A stretch of 64,000 nt of DNA from Cytospora piceicola (Eukaryota; Ascomycota; Sordariomycetes; Diaporthales; Cytosporaceae). Both the position numbers and the translations under genes were made by a program. The stretch spans positions 1,054,001 through 1,118,000 of the forward strand of contig JALQBC010000007.1 in the NCBI GenBank assembly GCA_023375675.1, given 5' to 3'. Shown here piece by piece: positions 48,076 to 58,900 of the stretch; the stretch's first letter is position 1; each line of letters starts with the position of its first letter. The notes beneath the pieces are model-generated. The model made no database searches. It was not told the DNA's origin and saw only the letters and a program-made list of their open reading frames with translations.

Positions 48076-48560
48076 ACTTGTTCTGTTCTGTGTTTTATTG
48101 ATTGTTTTGCTTACGCAGTATATTTGCAATTACAACGGATGTTTCGTGTGTCCTTCTCTATTTGATACAAGGTGTCAAGGGTAAATGAAAAAGTCTATAT
48201 AATCAAATTTATACGTGTTTTATTCTATATAAGTCTCGCTGACCCGTCAGATGGAAACATGGTTCTGTCCAGAATTGGTCCACACTGGCCGATCAGGATG
48301 ATGATGATAATAGACATTCCACGGTGGGTGTCGCTACCCTGATTATCTGGACTCAAGTCAATACTGCAGGAGCTCTACACTGATCACGTACTGGTCTTGA
48401 TGGGACTCACTAAGTGTTAATCCAAGAATAGGGGAATGGTTGAGAATACCCCAGCCGAGTCTATAAATGTAGCAAAATAGCGAACCACAACGGTATCAAC
48501 GGTAGCAAGAACGATGTATCTAGTCGCCCCAAGTACCGAGGTAGTCAAGAGCACCAAACA
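48076..48560. other. Short spacer before the MFS remnant
   Basis: No intact gene is seen. The missing N-terminus of the adjacent MFS pseudogene could once have been here, but I cannot recognise it. Confidence 0.4.
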
Positions 48561-49440
48561 GCGTTGTTGGGTTTGGTCTGCGTGTCGAAGGACTTTAGCC
48601 TTGACAGTGATAGGTACCAATGGCTGCTCAAAATTTTCTACATTGCTAATGTGGTCGCCGAGTCTGCAGTGCTGCTCTGGAAGATGTTTCTCCCCACATA
48701 GTTGGCACGGCGATGGTTTTTGGCTGGGGCCTCATCGCCACCGTCCAAGCAGGAACCGATTCTTGGGGCGGATGGTGGCCCTCAAGTTCCTCCTGGGGGC
48801 GTTCGAAGCGGCTTATGGGTATGCTTCAACGTTTTCTATCTCTAAGATCTACGTGCCACGAGTTATTACTAATACGAGACCCGTACACTCATATCAGGCC
48901 AGGCATCATGCAACTCCTGTCATTCTTTTACATCCGGAACGAGATTGGTTTGGATGTGGCATCTTCGTCTCAGCAGCCCCGTTAGCTTCAACGTTTGTTA
49001 GTGCTCTAGGCTATGGAATGACTAGAGGTCACTCGCACTTGGCCAACTGGCGGCTTCTCTTGTTGGAGGTCTGCCCTCTCTTGAGTTGGCGACTGTCGCA
49101 TTCTTCTTCATCCCGGACTCTTCAGAGAAGGCCAAGTTCTTGACTGCGGATGGAAAGGTCATCGTCCGGGCGAGAGCTGTTTGCCAGGTCGGCACGGACG
49201 CAAATGCAAGGATCTCAGGGATCAAATTCAAGGACCCTGTAGTTGCTTCCATCGACGTCAAAATTTGGATGTGTGGTCTGATGTACTTCTGCGGCAATGT
49301 GACCTACTCGAGCCTGCCTGCCTTCCTACCGACCATTCTCGAAGATATGGGCTATACCACCATAACTCTCAGGGTCTATCTGCTCCTCCTTCCTTGGCGA
49401 CTGTTGGACCTATCAAGAAAGACCAGCATGTCTAAGTAGA
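48561..49440 (+). pseudogene. Broken MFS transporter (allantoate-permease type)
   Basis: Pieces of one protein appear in successive frames: RYQWLLKIFYIANVVAES, then HIVGTAMVFGWGLIATVQAG, MVALKFLLGAFEAAYG, GIMQLLSFFYIRNEIGL, CGIFVSAAPLAS, and TRGHSHLANWRLL, followed by a longer intact piece (ATVAFFFIPDSSEKAKFL to LPAFLPTILEDMGYTT). This is the DAL5-like anion:cation symporter family, which imports allantoate, vitamins or other organic anions. At least four frameshifts occur (near 48690, 48768, 48900 and 48950). The N-terminal first helix and the whole C-terminal half after about TM7 are missing, so the gene is dead. The changes are indels rather than RIP transitions. Confidence 0.82.
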
Positions 49441-49845
49441 TGTAGTAGTCAGTGCCTGGCGTTAGAAGAAGTCCACACAATCGACTAGCTTACATAAAAC
49501 AAAGAACAGAGTCATCGAGTGCAAGTCAGGCTTGCGGACCACACGTGTATCCTGTGACATGTGGTCCCAGTAATGAATATCGTCAGGGTGTGGTAGTCCT
49601 TTCTGTTGAGCGGTAGCAGACCTCTCCGCCCCCAACTTTGACGGATCTGATTCGCTAGACGTGACGCTTGGCGATACTTGCGGCCTATGGAAGAGAAGTA
49701 CTTGTTTCGTAAATGCAGCTAGGACATCTTTGGGTAATAGACTTGATGAGGTGGAAGATGGAGAAACAAGGCGTGCCTGGACCGGGAAAGAAGACCTCGG
49801 GAGGGAGTTGGGGTACCCGGAGGACTCACAGGCCAGTGTGATTTT
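49441..49845. other. Spacer between two pseudogenes
   Basis: No recognisable coding frame is present. Any N-terminal half of the following membrane-protein remnant has been lost from here. Confidence 0.4.
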
Positions 49846-50691
49846 ACATCAGTGTTGCGTGTCTCACTCCCTGTGATATTCAGTTTCATGTCGGACGTGG
49901 GCTTCATGATACTACCTATATGGGCCATATCCAAGTTGAAGCTCGGCAGGAGGAGTAAAACTGGCTTACTGGCTGTCTTCGGAGTTGGCGCTGTTGCTTG
50001 TTTGCTTGAGCTAGCACGCATACTCGCACTGCTCATCAAGACGGATGACAAGGCCGACCCAAGCTGTGAGTACTTGGCTCTCCCACACTGAACATCCATG
50101 GATGTTAGGTGCCACGTTGTCATTGACACCGGTCATTCAATGTTTGGCAGGGGGGTTGGCCATTTTATTTATTCTCACCGCAGCCACCAAGACCATTGCA
50201 GTGGTGTGCGCCTGCATCCCTGTCATCGGCCCGCCTTTGGTCAAGAGGTCGGTTGAAAAGAAGACCTGCCACCAAGCCTGGCTACCCTTCCTATGGAAGC
50301 ATCAGTACGCCATGAGTGCTGAATTGGCACAGTCGAAGTATACACGATGGATAACACACAATTTGGCAGCCTGAACCATGTCACGGAGCTCGAAGTCACA
50401 ATCGACAAATTATGGAATGGTGCAGAAGACAAACGTGGTGATGACATCCAGTTGGAAAGCCTCAGTGATATCGATGGAGTCCCTGGTAATGGTGTCGGTA
50501 CCCACGAAGGGAAGTTCCGCACACATATTCCCGGGACAATAAGGTCGGCCCACAAGGCGCGAGACCAGGGTGTGCTAGGGAAAGTGCTAGGTAAAATTCA
50601 CGTCCGAACAGATGTCGAAGTTGAGGAAAGCTCTGTAATATCTATTGCATCTCACCGAATACTGACTGTGAGCTCCCGTACGACGACGTAG
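49846..50691 (+). pseudogene. Remnant of a rhodopsin-domain (Pth11/SAT4-like) membrane protein
   Basis: The segment FSFMSDVGFMILPIWAISKL plus LLAVFGVGAVACLLELARIL matches the later transmembrane helices of the fungal rhodopsin-domain family. A probable intron (50068-50108) leads to ATLSL and IAVVCACIPVIGPPLVK, the family's last helix. The cytoplasmic tail continues in another frame (MDNTQFGSLNHV to GKIHVRTDVEVEE), so one frameshift or an unrecognised intron separates them. About four N-terminal helices are missing. I call it a pseudogene, but a mis-modelled gene is not excluded. Confidence 0.55.
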
Positions 50692-51199
50692 AGGGGTCCT
50701 GAGAAAACTGAGCTTCACTCGTCCAGCTATACACAAAGTGAAACTTTTGCTGCTGCGGTCAAACATTGAAATTATTTGTCGGAGGCTCAAGGAAATGGCA
50801 CGACTTGCTATTGCTAGCCAGGTCTCCAACAGTTTCTGACAGGTCCCCCTTCCTCTCCTGCAGCCTCTTTATTTGCTGCGCTGTTTATCGCTACCCCCTT
50901 CCACCTTGCTTGTTTCGCCGAGTAGCCGAAGTTCGCACCAACATGTATGCCTAACCCCGTATTTAGCAGGTAGCCCTCGAAAACAACCAACGGATCCAGG
51001 CAATGGCCAATGGGCTTCTTTCCCGTTGACCCGCGAATGCACCTGACACCCGCTTTGCGAGCACACGCCCTGTTCTTCTGGCTGCCCCATATCTGTTGAA
51101 GGTCGCTCCATTTAGCGCTCATCAACCTCACTCAACAGCTGCATCACTCACTTCCTTTTCCAGTGGACTTTCACAAGGTAATCGGAAACAGTCGGTACA
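50692..51199. other. Promoter region of the GST gene
   Basis: C/T-rich stretches near 50845-50930 and 51130-51170 precede the start codon, as is common in fungal promoters. No gene is seen. Confidence 0.45.
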
Positions 51200-52080
51200 A
51201 TGAGCTTCAAGCCGATCAAGCTCTACTGGAGAAGTGAGTATGATGAATCTTAAACCTCGTAATGAGAGCAAGGCCCTTGTTAATACCTCTACAGACCAGG
51301 TTCCCAACCCCTCCAAGGTTCTCATCGTACTCGAAGAGCTCAACCTACCTTACGAGTCATCCTTTGTCGAGCTTGATGGCCTCAAACAGAAGCCGTACAC
51401 TGATGTCAACCCAAATGGCCGTATTCCTGCTATTGTGGATCCAAACCACAACATTACGCTCTGGGAATCTGGTGCGATTGTCCAGGTGAGCTCTTTACCA
51501 CGAGGGGGATAATCTCTGCAGGTTTGAAGTAAGCTTACTCTTTCGTCCAACTAGTACTTGATCGATACCTACGATAAGGAAAACAAGATATCGTACAGCA
51601 GCTTCCCCGAGAAGTACTTGACTCAGCAGTGGTCATACTTTCAAGCCTCTGGCCAAGGCCCTTACTTCGGTCAAGCCGCCTGGTAAGCCGCTTGAACCCC
51701 TTGGAATTCAGTATCTAGGGGCGTCAATTAATCAATAGTTCCCTCGCAGGTTTAACCTCTTCCACGAGAACGTTTACGGCGAGTCCCCGGAGTCAGCAAA
51801 AGTTCGCTATGGCGCCGAGGTCAAGCGTGTGGCTGGAGTTCTCGACAGCGTGCTGGCCAAGTCAGAGTGGCTTGTGGGCAACAAATGCACCTATGCTGAC
51901 TTGGCCTTCACTATGTGGAACCTGCAAATCGCGTTCTTCATGGGCAGCCGCACTGGCGAACATGCATGGAACCCTGATGAGTTCCCGAATTTCACCAGAT
52001 GGCAGAATGCTTGTTTGAGCCGTGAAAGCGTCAAGAAGGTTCTGAGTGTTCTGAACGATGAGGAGGTCAAGAACGACTGA
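51200..52080 (+). CDS. Ure2-like glutathione S-transferase
   Basis: Exons are 51200-51233, 51295-51485, 51555-51682 and 51750-52080, with introns of 61, 69 and 67 nt, giving 227 residues. The thioredoxin-like domain (about 1-80) starts MSFKPIKLYW and has VPNPSKVLIVLEELNLPYE, then NPNGRIPAIVDPN (cis-Pro) and LWESGAIVQYL, the glutathione-binding ES pair. The helical domain holds YFQASGQGPYFGQAAWF and the structural core WLVGNKCTYADLAF. This is the Ure2/GTT-type subfamily in which fungal enzymes conjugate glutathione to electrophiles or reduce peroxides. It lacks the Asn-rich prion domain of yeast Ure2, so it is an enzyme rather than a nitrogen regulator. The first coding exon has only 34 nt. 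Confidence 0.93.
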
Positions 52081-52630
52081 AGCGTACGCCTTGTTTTGTC
52101 AAAGTAGCCGATATTCCTGTAGCGATAATATCATGCGTCATATACGAATAAGTACACTATCTGCAGGAGAATAAATCTAACCTCACCAACAGCAAATAGT
52201 AACCGCTGGCCTTTCGCGGAGAATGTGGCATGTTACGCATGAAACATGCTGCGATGACGCTGGAGTTGGGTTCGACAGTGCCCTAGATAAACACGGTCGA
52301 TGTCTTCAGGTAGCGGTCCGGGCCCGTGGCCTCGACTGCTTCATCGATCTCCGAATGGAGAAAATAGAAACGTACAGCGGATGGGATGCAGCAGAAGATG
52401 CCAATCCAAGAAATAGCCATGAATTGTAACTTGCGTGTCCAAGTCATGAAAAGGCTCAAATAAAAAGGGTTTCCTCACATGTACAGCTTTTCCTATGTAT
52501 TGAACTTCAAACAATTCTATTCCCAGGCAATGTAAACACCGTGCAGCGTATAATCAATGAACATGGACTCTATTGTCTATGGGAACTGCTTCCTGCTGGG
52601 AAAGTTCGATAATCTATGTGCTAAATCACA
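52081..52630. other. Convergent spacer
   Basis: No gene is seen between the GST (plus) and HMG-box (minus) genes. Confidence 0.5.
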
Positions 52631-53503
52631 TCATTGGCACCTGGGTTTTCCAGAACCCGGAGTGTACTTGTAGGCCGGGTGCGCCAATCGGTGGTTTGCC
52701 TTGTCGATCTTGGCAAACTTGAAGAAACGGCTTCGTACTTCTTCGGTCTCCAGTCTCCAACTATCAGCCACTACTTGAGAAATGACTACTTGGGTATATC
52801 CTCTTGTACAACAAAACTCTTTTCCGTGAGCCTGGTAGGCCTTCCTGTATAACATGAAAGCATTCACGGGTCGGAGGACCTTGCGCTTGGCTTGCGCCTC
52901 TTCCATCCGCTCCTGGATCGATCGATTGACGTATGCCTCGATAGTGAGTATGGGCTCTGGATAGAATTTTGTCAGCTCGCTGAGGGGCTTTTTGAGTCTT
53001 GCGGAGAACTCCCCAGCATAGGGATCACGCGGCTTTGATGTCGAAGCAACCGGCTTCTGGCGGGTCTGTCTTACCTTGGGTTCAGTCCATGGACTGGAAG
53101 GCACGGCAGGTGGGTAGGAAGGAGGAGCTTGAGGCAACATGCCTGGGTCGACAAAGCATATGGATTCAAGGCCCTGCCCCTCGGACTCGGCAATATTTTC
53201 CGGGGATGCAGACATGTCATGATCCATAAGAAGAGGATCAATTGGATACGTACTGTAAGCCTCTGCATTCGAAGGGATACGCCTGTCGCCTTCCATAAGG
53301 CGAGCGCCGTAGCCTACAGGAAATCCCAGATTGAAGTCTCCGCAGAATGCATTGTGACAGATCACATAGGGAATATCACCGGTATGGTCCGATAGCCAAT
53401 GAGAGGCCAGCCTCTCATAGCAACCCGGACACCGGTGAAAGTCTTCGAGTGCCAGTTGGTGATTCATTGTGATTGATGGTTGCATGTGGTGATTCGGATC
53501 CAT
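52631..53503 (-). CDS. HMG-box transcription factor-like protein (MATA_HMG type)
   Basis: A single exon encodes 290 residues. The C-terminal HMG box (about 208-285) has RPVNAFMLYRKAYQ, ISQVVADSWRLET, VRSRFFKFAKIDKANH and HPAYKYTP, the MATA_HMG subtype that binds and bends DNA. The N-terminus has HRCPGCYERL and CHNAFCGDF, a possible zinc-binding pair. The middle is Pro/Ser-rich. It is not a clear MAT1-2-1: the usual mating-type neighbours (APN2, SLA2) are absent and the box is divergent, with FCCTRGYT in the loop where MAT proteins have a helix-capping Pro/Asn segment. Similar HMG proteins in Fusarium and Podospora act in sexual development, but that role is inferred here. Confidence 0.85.
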   Translation of the reverse strand: MDPNHHMQPSITMNHQLALEDFHRCPGCYERLASHWLSDHTGDIPYVICHNAFCGDFNLGFPVGYGARLMEGDRRIPSNAEAYSTYPIDPLLMDHDMSASPENIAESEGQGLESICFVDPGMLPQAPPSYPPAVPSSPWTEPKVRQTRQKPVASTSKPRDPYAGEFSARLKKPLSELTKFYPEPILTIEAYVNRSIQERMEEAQAKRKVLRPVNAFMLYRKAYQAHGKEFCCTRGYTQVVISQVVADSWRLETEEVRSRFFKFAKIDKANHRLAHPAYKYTPGSGKPRCQ

Positions 53504-55163
53504 GACGAGACTTGACCTGGCTTTGGGATTTCAGCTTCCCAGGCAATAGCCAATGTAGCTCAGAGTTGCAAACAAATAGGTAAGCTGGTGATGATGAAAC
53601 ATGGAGTGGTTGTTTTTCAAGCGTCGGGAAGTTCCAGTACAATTATATAATAGTAGCATACCCTAGGGCATCTGGGGTATTCGACGAAGGAACGGCGTTC
53701 TTTGTCGCAATTTGGCTTTGACCGAATCAATATTTGAACGGGTGTTCCTGTTCTTTGAGCCAGACAAACGAATTGTCTCAGTATGAAACAAAGCGAAACT
53801 AATGACTTCTTTAATAACAATTGAATTATGATAGGTCTATCATGATGTTGAGGCTTGGTCTTTAAGATTTCCCGAGGGTTGACAATATTCTCTTAGGTAT
53901 ATAAACTTTGAGGCAAATTCTGCGAGGCACTGCACTGAACTTGCAGGCTCGTTTTGCTAGCACATCTGGATACCTGCCTGATATTTATCCTTGTTATGTT
54001 AGGGTATCACGTAAACTTCCAAGTTCCCGGGGATTGAAAAACATTGGTTCTTCAAATGATAGAGAAAAGTCAATAAGTGCACTTTCTTTGCAAAATGCAA
54101 TTACTACATCCGGTGGCATAATAAGAGATCTAGGCCGGACGCCTACATATATGAGTCGACGTCTCTATATCTCCAATCAGTTATTAGATAACCATTCAAC
54201 ATTTGAACCGTCTGTGTACAATCTTCAATGTTCTTCCTTTTTAGATCTTTCCGGACTGTACTGCTTCCTTATTCCCTTTTGACTTAAGAGTCTTGCCTCT
54301 TTCCTACAGTCTCAAACGCTATATTTACACCATTTTCCTATGACAACGACAGCCTCCCATGAAGGTATTGCAGGATTGAGGTACACACTATCCTATATCC
54401 TACCTTTAGTGCTGGTGTTGTCATTGGGGGGAGGTCTTGTGCCGACTGGATGGGGATAGGGTCATCGTCGTCCAGCTATGGACCCTAACCCTACTGTTTT
54501 GCATATCCGCACGTGCATTAGTTCCGCAAAGCTTACCTAAGCAGAAGGTGGGCCCAGCCACCCATTTCAACTCCACCGTCGACTTCATGTCAAGTTCAAT
54601 CATCACGTCCTCCTCGCATACGCGTCACGAATATTGGGCCTACTTGGCAACACCCGCGCGACTATCCCATCAAATGCAACATCGATCAACCTAATACACG
54701 GTCAGTTCAAAGGTGTCCACGTCTTCAGCACCAGGATGTGGATGTCCGCGTCGCCGGCTGGGCTTCGGCCATCCGTGCATCGGGTTACTTCGCAGTCAAG
54801 ACCAGGAAATGCCGACTTCTACCCATTGAGTACGCTCTCTGGAAGAACCGGGGCCTTGATAAGGGGCTTCTGTCTATACCCGACAGAGGTCGCCTGCTAG
54901 CGGATACTCATGTTCGGATGCCGTGGTTTGGCTCTGGCGGCGGGAACTTGAGAGTTATCTCTTTATTCTTTTCCGTCTGCTTGACCCAGTCTCGCATCAG
55001 AGTCAAGGCTGCTCTGCCACCAGAACACAAAGCCTGGGAGGGCGGGATCCTGTCGTGCTCTCGGTCCCACGAGTCACGACGGGGGTCAGGTTTTGACTAT
55101 GCGTTCCTTTGTTGTCGTCTATGGATTCCAAGAGCTAATGTGTAACAGTCCTGCTAACCGCGA
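53504..55163. other. 1.7-kb gene-free region
   Basis: Short ORFs here have no family resemblance. A CCCTAACCCTA motif lies at 54483-54493. Nothing else is recognised. Confidence 0.45.
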
Positions 55164-56488
55164 ATGGCGTCCCCATCACAAGTGGATGTCTCGACCGAGT
55201 CTGGCGACTCCCCCGAACCCGAACATGACTATGCCGTGCCCAACGACAACGACGAAGACATACATATCTCTGGTGCGCCGGCCGTGGTCACTTGGATCGA
55301 CGAGCACAATCACGAAATGAAACAACTCTGCCACTCAACCCATGATCATGTCACGCTGCATGTCCATCGCGAAGCTTCCTCCAACACTGCGTTCTTTCAA
55401 ATGCGGGCCAATGTCGCGCTCAAGGCAAAACGCGACAAAACTCACATCTGGCTTTCTATTCACCTAGAACGCATTCGGTCGGTGACCGTCGTTGATGGAC
55501 ACGAACACCAAGCGTCGGCAAAGCTGGGCACAAGTACATATGGCCTGAAGTTTCAGCTGGCCCAGCCACCAACCTTGGTTCTACCGAAATGTGATCTTAC
55601 ACCCAAGCAAAAGAGTTCACGGCATGTCATGGACTCCTTCCGAGCACTGGCCGAACAAACTAGCTTCGAAGTGCACCTGGCAACAACGACGCTGGCCAGG
55701 GGCCAACTACTTTCACTGTGTGAGGCGACATCATCCGGCAGACTGCAGTCCATGCCAAGATTTCTAGATGTAGCCAGTCTCTATGGTGGGAAAGGCGGCC
55801 ATATCATTGAGCATGCGCCCGTCACACCTGTGGCGCCCGTGGCGGCAGCACCTGCTGCCGTACAGGCAGAGGCTCAGGCAGAAAGCCCCCCGTCATATGA
55901 TGAGCTGGGTCCTAGACCCAGCTCATCTCTTTCTTCTTCCAACGAAAGTAAGATTTGAGTTCCCTGGATTCATAGTAGGGCTCACTCGGCTTACCCAGCT
56001 TCACAGAGCCTAAGAACAAGCGCCGTCGAGCAAGCTCCGGCTCTGAGCAGTTCGCAGCTTCAAGCTCATACAAGCGTATGAGCCTGGATGTGCGAGCCAT
56101 TTGCAGCATGATGTTGGAACGTATAGACCACGGGTTCGGCGAGCTCAATACTCGAATGGGTCGTATGGAACAGCGGTTGACCAACTTGGAGACATCCGTG
56201 AAATGTCATGCTGATAAGTTGGAAGCTAGGATTGAACTTGTCAATCAAAGCTCAAGTGAGCAGATGGAGGAATTGCGGGATGAGCTCGAAACCGGGCTCT
56301 ACGACGTGAGAAAGGAAACGGAAGAAATCATAACTACCCGTGTCGACGATGAGATATATGCTGCGCAACAGGAGCTTCGCGACCATGTACAAGATGAGAT
56401 GGCAGACGTTGAGGAAAGGGTTGGGAAAAGGCTCCAGGAGAGTCTAAGCAATGCCAGCCTATCGCTAGATATAAACTGGAATGAGTAG
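55164..56488 (+). CDS. Uncharacterised coiled-coil protein
   Basis: Exons are 55164-55947 and 56007-56488, with a 59-nt intron, giving 421 residues. The first 40 residues are acidic. Residues about 45-190 form a globular domain (with WLSIHLERIRSVTVV) that I cannot assign. A Pro/Ala-rich stretch (PVTPVAPVAAAPAAVQAEA) leads to a basic cluster made by the splice, KPKNKRRRASS, a good nuclear-localisation candidate. The C-terminal 130 residues are a long coiled coil (ERIDHGFGELNTRMGRMEQR and on to EMADVEERVGKRLQES). The splice is needed to join the domain to the coiled coil. The likely role is a nuclear structural or regulatory protein, but no function is assigned. Confidence 0.78.
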
Positions 56489-57279
56489 CACTTACGAGCC
56501 GGCGATTCTGCTCACTTTGATATCTCCTTTCATGCTCAGCCTCCTAGGGTGATCACTGAAGCCCGCTGCTACCATGTGTTCAGTTGACCTGCACCGATAT
56601 TAAGTCTTTCTCTGACCTCCGTCCACCTTTAATAGTTCCACATAACCGAGGATAGCATCAGCCTACTCACCATAGCCACAAAGGGCAGGCCATCTGGCAA
56701 CTTATGTATGTATATGTCCGCGACCTTGGGCTCACTGTTGAATCCTGGGTAGAGAGAATATTCTGTGTTACTGCGATGTTCGAGGGTATATTCCAGAGCA
56801 TAAAGCCTTGAAGTTTAGTGTTGGTTTTCCGGGTATCATCAACAGGGTTGTTGCCGGGAGGGCCGGCTTGGTGCAACATCTTGGACAACCAATCTCATAC
56901 AAGTCCTGCTTCAGGGGGGTGCCATCCGTTCCGATGGGTAGGACTCGGGAGCATGGCCCGGAAGTATATCAATACCAAGATATGGGCAGGGATTTTGATT
57001 GTTAGCTCGGCACTAACAGCGGGATGGGAAACGGTAGAGCAAGCAATGGAGTGTCAAGGAGAAGGTGACTACTACCGATTTTGGGAACCCTTGGATATGC
57101 AAGACTGGGATTCATGCCACTATCAGCTCCAAGCCGTGATGTACCATCCCTGATCTTCATACCAAGTGCCTCTAACGTCTTGGTCATCTCAAGGAGTTGA
57201 AACATCGGGAGAATCAGTATTCTTGAAGACTACCAATAGCACTTAGCTGCGAATCATTCTCATGATAATCAAGCCGCAA
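56489..57279. other. Gene-free spacer
   Basis: No recognisable coding signal is seen. It lies between the coiled-coil gene and the 3' end of the HET pseudogene. Confidence 0.45.
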
Positions 57280-58900
57280 TCAGCAGAGGAATATGTCCTC
57301 TTCTTCCAAGCCCCATTCCAACCAATCATGGTTGGCATGTTTACCAGCACCCGTATAATATGGCAGCAGTCTGCAATTATTGAGATTGCTAGAACTGGCT
57401 ATGAAAGCCTCTCCTAACAGCTTGTAGTGGCCATCATGACCCGCTCGTCTCAATATGAATGGTGTCTTGGTGCCGAATACTACACATGTGCACCACAAAG
57501 GTCTCCCTCTTTAGCAACATCGGGGACAGCCTCAAAGTGTCTTCGCGCTGTCAACAACACCATATGGTTTGTCATGTTGGCGATTACATGAGGATGTATC
57601 TTCGTCAAATCAGCATCCTTTGCGATTACCCAAAAAGTACCAAGACCTGGTTCGTCATGGAAGGGTTTCCTCTGCCCATGAGGCAGGGTATTCACATATT
57701 TATGCTGCATCGTTAGCTCCCAATGCCCTATAACGTGATTTCAAGTCATACATATGTAAGGGGTCCCGCCTCGTGTGAATGCTTCGTTACCAGGACTGGC
57801 GAGAAAATTCCACATGCCAAATGGTGGTTGCATTTTGAGAATGTCATCCAAACTGATGCGAGTTCTTGTGAAGTATCCTCGCTCAAGGTCTGTGATGTGG
57901 AACAAATCCTATCAAACACCAAACCTCGTGTTTGGAGCATATTGCTGTGGATACCTGTGCTGTGAAATCCCCGCCAACATGAGAGGAGACACGAGGAACA
58001 TTCCGCCACATAAGTAAGATGTCGTACCTAGCAAAATGCGGTTGCGAGATCCAGGACTAAAAATGGGAGTCAAAGCCTCTTCGTTATGCTGGACATAATG
58101 CAGAAACACGAGATCCCGTGCCGTTTCGGTATACCATAATGGCTATGTCGCGGTATGCGTCCAAAGCCGTCTTCTCGTAACCAACTGCCAGATCTTCGAG
58201 CGGATCAATAGCCTGTGGGAGGGCAAAGAAAGCCTACACATGGTCTCTGTTTTCGTTCAGTTCGAAGAATCTAGACGCGTCTAGAACGTCCAAGCCATCA
58301 AGGAAATGCAAATCTTTGGAGCCGCAACGTCTGCTCTCGTCCGTAAATCGAATGCCGACTGCGTTCCTACCCTAGGTATGTAGAATCGGTACCCAGAGTA
58401 CGTCGTATTCAGAATAAATTTGCCTGGCTGGAAAGTGGACCCAGCTGTATGCGCGCATAAATTCAACACAACTAATCTTGTTGCGCCGTCATACGATGGA
58501 AGCCTCGGCTGCAAGTCCCGCTTCCTGGACGACCCAGCCTCGCTTGAACAATGGCTGAACAGTGAGCTGTTCTATAGCCAGCCATCTAGGGTCCGATAGC
58601 AACGGCATATGGGATCATCGTCATTAGTGTAGGAAGAAGGATTCCAGCCCCAGTCGAGCGTTAGCAACGTTTGCCGAGCGATGTTGTTGGTCTGTCGTAT
58701 TACTGATGCCACGGATGAAGAGTGGAGGTTACTGAGGTTAATAACCTTGACCCAAAGTGATAAGGGCTCGCTGGGCCAGGCTAGAATTCATATCCACCTT
58801 CCGCACCTCATGGCCCTTCACCGCATTGCCAACATGGCTAAATCGTCCCCTGACAGCCTTTCTGTGGTTCGCAGTCTAGACTGACGCAAAGACTTGTGCA
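57280..58900 (-). pseudogene. Decayed HET-domain gene
   Basis: Reading the minus strand from high to low coordinates, fragments of one HET-class protein appear in shifting frames. LFKRGWVVQEAGLAAEASIV (about 58500-58560) is the W-V-x-Q-E block. TALDAYRDIAIMVYRN (about 58110-58175), FLHYVQHNEEALTPIF and RGLVFDRIC follow. VVFGTKTPFILRRAGHDGHY then KLLGEAFI near 57390-57480 is the usual C-terminal block. Stops and frameshifts separate them, and the N-terminal YAxLSYxWG block could not be found. The gene is not functional. Confidence 0.72.

Noticed and set aside
52631..53503. Mating-type locus (MAT1-2-1) for the HMG-box gene.
   Set aside because: No APN2, SLA2 or other MAT genes are nearby, and the HMG box is divergent.
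53908..54282. 124-codon plus-strand ORF.
   Set aside because: It opens on TTG rather than ATG and has no recognisable motif or splice context.
17294..54493. TTAGGGTTA-like motifs at 17294, 30454 and 54483 as interstitial telomere repeats.
   Set aside because: Each is only one and a half to two units long. Three such motifs in 64 kb can occur by chance or as simple factor sites. No telomeric array is present.
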